Assembly: GCA_021806865.1 (NCBI GenBank)
Contig: JAKAPU010000109.1
Span: forward strand, 1-8,987
Source of the DNA: an archaeon
GTDB lineage: Archaea; Thermoproteota; Nitrososphaeria; Nitrososphaerales; CADDZS01
DNA length: 8,987 nucleotides
Reading direction: 5' to 3'
Position 1 is the stretch's first letter; every line of letters begins with the position of its first letter. Shown piece by piece: positions 6,321 to 8,987 of this stretch. The notes under the pieces were generated by a model, which searched no databases, was not told the DNA's origin, and was given only the letters and a program-made list of their open reading frames with translations. A program made the position numbers and the translations under genes.

Positions 6321-6360
6321 CAAACTGTGAGCACATGGAGAGTTTGACTGAGCTCAAACT
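6321..6360. repeat. Overlapping inverted repeats sharing a central arm
   Basis: AGTTTGA (6341-6347) pairs perfectly with TCAAACT (6354-6360) around CTGAGC, and its first six bases also pair with CAAACT at 6321-6326. The two hairpins cannot form together. The element lies 54 bases beyond the iminopeptidase stop codon, past the T-run. Confidence 0.4.
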
Positions 6361-6380
6361 TGCCTCAGCATGCTTACTTT

Positions 6381-6392
6381 AGAAGAAAAAAA
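6381..6392 (-). terminator. Oligo-T terminator of the permease-iminopeptidase operon
   Basis: On the minus strand, TTTTTTT (6392 to 6386) followed by CTTCT lies 22 bases after the TAA at 6415-6417. Archaeal RNA polymerase commonly terminates at such T-rich tracts without a hairpin. Confidence 0.5.
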
Positions 6393-6414
6393 TGTCTCTA
6401 CAAGAATCTGGAGC

Positions 6415-7350
6415 TTATTTTACTGAAGCAAGAAAATCGTTTAAGACTCTGGTGAATTTCTCACTCTCTTCCCACATGGCCATGTGCGAGCTATTTGAGA
6501 ACATTACTAGCTTAGAATGCTTTATTCCTGTATGAATGCTTCTCGCCACCTTTGGCGAAACCTCGTCGTACTTGCCGCATGTAACAAGAGTCGGAACTGT
6601 TATTTTGTTCAATTCCCGACTTACGTTCCAGTATCTTATATTGCCGATTATGGCAAACTCGGTTGGACCATTCATCGTCGAATATACAGGCTTGCTTACA
6701 TGCTCTAAACTGTAGGTAAGTTCTTGCGGCCAAACCTTTAGCCGGCAAAAGTGTCTATTATAAAAGACCATTAACGCATTTTGATACTCGGGATTATCGT
6801 AGTCGCCTTCTTCCTCATACTTCGTAAGTGTTTCCAGAGTGGATGCAGGAAGTCTTGCTTTCATACGCTCCATTTCGCTAACGGCCTTCATGACATCGTC
6901 GAGGCCGCTCACGGAAATCAGGCTCCTCAAGTTTCTTTGATATTGGAGCGCATATGCTATTGCAAGCAAACCGCCGTAACTCGAACCCAAAAGATGTACT
7001 TTGCCAAGGTCAAGCTCCTTGCGCACCGCTTCCACTTCCTCCACCGCTCGCTCAATCGTGAACAATGCCCTGTTCTTTGGTAATTCCGACTTGCCGCAGC
7101 CCAGCTGGTCATAAAAAACGACTCGGTATCCAAACTTTGTGAGATCTTTCAATGCAAGAAGGTAATCGTGAGTGAGACCAGGCCCGCCGTGAAGGCAAAG
7201 AACGGTCTTTCTAGAGGAGGTGTCTTTTGCTCCGAAACTTCTCCAATAAATCTGAAAACCCAAGACTCGCGCATAACCTTCGTCTGACAGCTTGCCAGAT
7301 GGAACTAACGTAGCTGCCTTTGCGGAACTCTCTGAATCTTTCTCGGTCAT
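6415..7350 (-). CDS. pip: Proline iminopeptidase (serine peptidase S33, alpha/beta hydrolase)
   Basis: This enzyme removes N-terminal proline (often other residues too) from peptides in the cytoplasm; in Thermoplasma the related factor F1 works after tricorn protease. The 311 residues show HGGPG at 54-58 (oxyanion hole, typical of the family), YDQLGCGKSE at 80-89 (family YDQRGxGxS), the nucleophile elbow GSSYGG with S124, the acid D262 in CGKYDEVSP, and H289 in SSHMAMWE. The spacing Ser-138-Asp-27-His is usual for S33 enzymes. A helical cap lies at about 150-240. The N-terminal 25 residues are a polar extension without signal-peptide character. ATG 7350 has GTGA four bases before it and follows the permease stop by 12 bases, so the two are surely co-transcribed. 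A related S33 hydrolase acting on non-peptide substrates cannot be excluded. Confidence 0.9.
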   Translation of the reverse strand: MTEKDSESSAKAATLVPSGKLSDEGYARVLGFQIYWRSFGAKDTSSRKTVLCLHGGPGLTHDYLLALKDLTKFGYRVVFYDQLGCGKSELPKNRALFTIERAVEEVEAVRKELDLGKVHLLGSSYGGLLAIAYALQYQRNLRSLISVSGLDDVMKAVSEMERMKARLPASTLETLTKYEEEGDYDNPEYQNALMVFYNRHFCRLKVWPQELTYSLEHVSKPVYSTMNGPTEFAIIGNIRYWNVSRELNKITVPTLVTCGKYDEVSPKVARSIHTGIKHSKLVMFSNSSHMAMWEESEKFTRVLNDFLASVK

Positions 7351-7362
7351 GTTTCACTGACT

Positions 7363-8987
7363 CTACTCAGGAGGTATCTCTTCAAATCCGAGCCTTAGAT
7401 CTATTCCTTTTGACCTTCTATAGTAATAGGATACAAAGTAAATGATTATTGCGCTGATCGCAATCAGTGGCACAATCACGTAGGCGGTGAACTGTACCAG
7501 TGGAGATCCGCTAGGAGGCGGGGTTACAGAGGGTAGGAAGCTCCCGTAGTCTAGATATGCGGCAAAAAGAAAACCGATGACACCGATAATGCTGACCAGA
7601 GGCACCGATCCCAGCTTTTTCCTGACGAACGCGGGGGCAGTATCGAAAGCTGATTTTGTTCTTCGGCTGAATGGAAACAGCGCCGCACCGAGAGACGCTA
7701 TGCCGAAAGTTGTGATCAAGAGCACTGAGGAATATATGTAGTAAGTGAAGAAGGGTGTATAGTAGTACACAACTGTGAATATTGTAGACAGTATCCAAAG
7801 CAAGATGACTGCAGCATATGGAGAGCCGCGCTTTTGATCAACGTTGGCTAGCCAACTTGGAAGGAGCCTGTCGAACGACCAAGCAAACACGCTTCGTGTC
7901 GCAGTGAACGTGAAGGCGATTAACGATCCGACCGAGGTAGCTATGAGCGCCAAGCTAGAAAGAACAATGACTATTGGATTGGGATTTGCGAATACAGCTA
8001 GGAAATTCAAAACAGGCGCAGCCGGAAGCACGTATTTGGAGTTACCAGAAGCTGCGAGAAATGACACAGATGAAAGAAAGGAAGATCCCATCGAGTAGTA
8101 CGCAGATGCATAAATTAGGCCGAGGATGAGCGATGAGAAAAGTGCCGATCCGATGATTGCAATGAACTGAGACACTTTGGCCTGTCTAACTTCGCTCGCA
8201 AAATAGGCTGACGCATTGAATCCGGCGAGATTAGTAACCGTAAAAATTGAACCCGTCAGCGTGGCACCCAGCGTAAATCCAGTTGGTAATCCGGCGGTAG
8301 ATATCACGTCGGAATAATTCATCCCGGACAATCGATCGAAGTTAGCTGAAAATACGGATGGGGGCGCAAGGAAAAACGAAGCTATCATTGCTACGACCGA
8401 GACCATGATTATCGCATAAATGACCCACATTGCCCTAAAAATAGACCGGGTGGAGAAGAAAAGTAGAATCATAAAGACAGAAAGAATGACAATTGAGATT
8501 AGAAAACTGGTTGGTAGAGCGGCAATTTCAGAAGCAGCCGAAATCAGGCCCTGGCTAGAATAAACTATTCCTAGCCCAGCAATCATCGGCTGCAGCCCAT
8601 ACACCACTATCCAAGCCGCCACCACAGCATTCGTCGTAATTAGCCCGATGGTGTAGAAGTAATTTCCAACAAAGCCTAACAACGGATGGATCGCACGGCT
8701 CACCCAAACATAATCCCCACCGGTACGCGGCATGGCAACCGTAAGCATGTAGTAGACGAGAGACCAAATCATCACTGGTGCAAGCGTGAACAGAACGGTA
8801 AGCGGCAGGTTCGCGCCCAAGTACAGAGATGACGTGAAGAACGCGAAGACGAGTCCATATGCGATGCCAGTAACAAAAAGGTTACCAACCATCGCCGAAG
8901 GTCCACCGATGCTCTTGACAAGTCCCGTTGCGTCTCTGGTAAAGAATTTGCTACTTTCTTTGCCCAATCTGGAGTTTTTTGTCAAGG
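7363..8987 (-). CDS. APC-family amino acid permease, reaching the right edge
   Basis: A secondary transporter of the amino acid-polyamine-organocation superfamily, carrying amino acids or relatives across the cytoplasmic membrane, probably with protons. About 540 residues with some 12 hydrophobic segments, the first at about 34-54 and the last at about 501-520. Family marks are TRDATGLVKSIGG before helix 1, AMPRTGGDYVWVSRAIHP after helix 2 (about 84-101), FNASAYFASEVRQAK at 256-270 (the substrate-site helix and the following acidic residue), and SFDRLLPSWLANVD with RGSPYAA after helix 8. The C-terminus is short and cytoplasmic. TTG at 8983-8985 could be the start, but the frame stays open to the edge, so the true start may lie outside; few residues can be missing since family N-termini are short. 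It is the first gene of the operon with the iminopeptidase, which suggests peptide-derived amino acids as cargo. The exact substrate cannot be read from the sequence. Confidence 0.9.
   Translation of the reverse strand, partial: LTKNSRLGKESSKFFTRDATGLVKSIGGPSAMVGNLFVTGIAYGLVFAFFTSSLYLGANLPLTVLFTLAPVMIWSLVYYMLTVAMPRTGGDYVWVSRAIHPLLGFVGNYFYTIGLITTNAVVAAWIVVYGLQPMIAGLGIVYSSQGLISAASEIAALPTSFLISIVILSVFMILLFFSTRSIFRAMWVIYAIIMVSVVAMIASFFLAPPSVFSANFDRLSGMNYSDVISTAGLPTGFTLGATLTGSIFTVTNLAGFNASAYFASEVRQAKVSQFIAIIGSALFSSLILGLIYASAYYSMGSSFLSSVSFLAASGNSKYVLPAAPVLNFLAVFANPNPIVIVLSSLALIATSVGSLIAFTFTATRSVFAWSFDRLLPSWLANVDQKRGSPYAAVILLWILSTIFTVVYYYTPFFTYYIYSSVLLITTFGIASLGAALFPFSRRTKSAFDTAPAFVRKKLGSVPLVSIIGVIGFLFAAYLDYGSFLPSVTPPPSGSPLVQFTAYVIVPLIAISAIIIYFVSYYYRRSKGIDLRLGFEEIPPE

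Larger units (their letters stand above)
5951..6414. other. Convergent intergenic region with several hairpins, no clear gene
   Basis: It separates the ends of the threonine-synthase-like gene and the iminopeptidase gene. A 58-residue plus-strand ORF (6129-6305, MVKRAVHSRIMRPIL and on, with AAAGGG only two bases before the ATG and GGAGG further up) is possible but has no family signature. Inverted repeats at 5997-6036 and 6321-6360 and a T-run on the minus strand at 6381-6392 are listed separately. Confidence 0.4.

Noticed and set aside
1..8987. CRISPR array, transposase, integrase, phage or defence genes
   Set aside because: No direct repeat series, no transposase or recombinase motif, and no paired toxin-antitoxin or nuclease-helicase signature was found on either strand.

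Overview
This window looks like a piece of an archaeal chromosome. The clearest sign is a complete transcription factor B (TFB), with a zinc ribbon, a linker and two cyclin-like repeats. TFB wording such as HDMGLATVIGKENKDASG, together with a small protein resembling the thaumarchaeal DUF6659/roadblock-like group, points to Nitrososphaerota (Thaumarchaeota) or a close relative. The rest of the gene content (amino-acid permease, proline iminopeptidase) fits a lineage that uses peptides or amino acids. No ammonia-oxidation genes, rRNA, tRNA, CRISPR array or insertion sequence were seen. The lineage call is inference from memory of these families.

Layout, left to right. Positions 2-224 (+) hold the 3' end of an unidentified gene that is open only if a frameshift is allowed. 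Next come TFB (451-1365, -) and a nitroreductase (1503-2027, -) whose natural first codon reads ACG. A gene-poor stretch of about 550 bases contains one plausible 53-residue minus-strand ORF (2318-2479). It is followed by the 129-residue DUF6659-like protein (2579-2968, -) and a four-helix membrane protein of unknown function (3110-3646, -). A gap of almost 1 kb (about 3647-4646) holds no convincing gene. A threonine-synthase-like PLP enzyme (4647-5950, +) is the only sizeable intact-looking plus-strand gene; its first zinc-ribbon CxxC can only be reached through a one-base frameshift. After a 464-base convergent gap rich in inverted repeats, the minus strand carries an apparent two-gene operon: an APC-family permease (7363 to the right edge), then a serine S33 proline iminopeptidase (6415-7350), 12 bases apart.

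How the genes work together: the permease-iminopeptidase pair makes sense as import of amino acids or small peptides followed by cytoplasmic removal of N-terminal residues. The threonine-synthase-like enzyme also belongs to amino-acid metabolism but is transcribed towards the pair from the other strand and is not part of the operon. The left half (TFB, nitroreductase, small proteins) appears to be separately transcribed single genes.

The main oddity is that three of the genes have a broken or non-standard reading frame near an end (frameshift at 36-104, ACG start at 2027, frameshift near 4665). This could be sequence error, real gene decay, or in one case non-AUG initiation. No clearly new multi-gene system was found; the best unexplained items are the structured intergenic regions, the small ORF with a hairpin over its ribosome-binding site, and the uncharacterised membrane protein.
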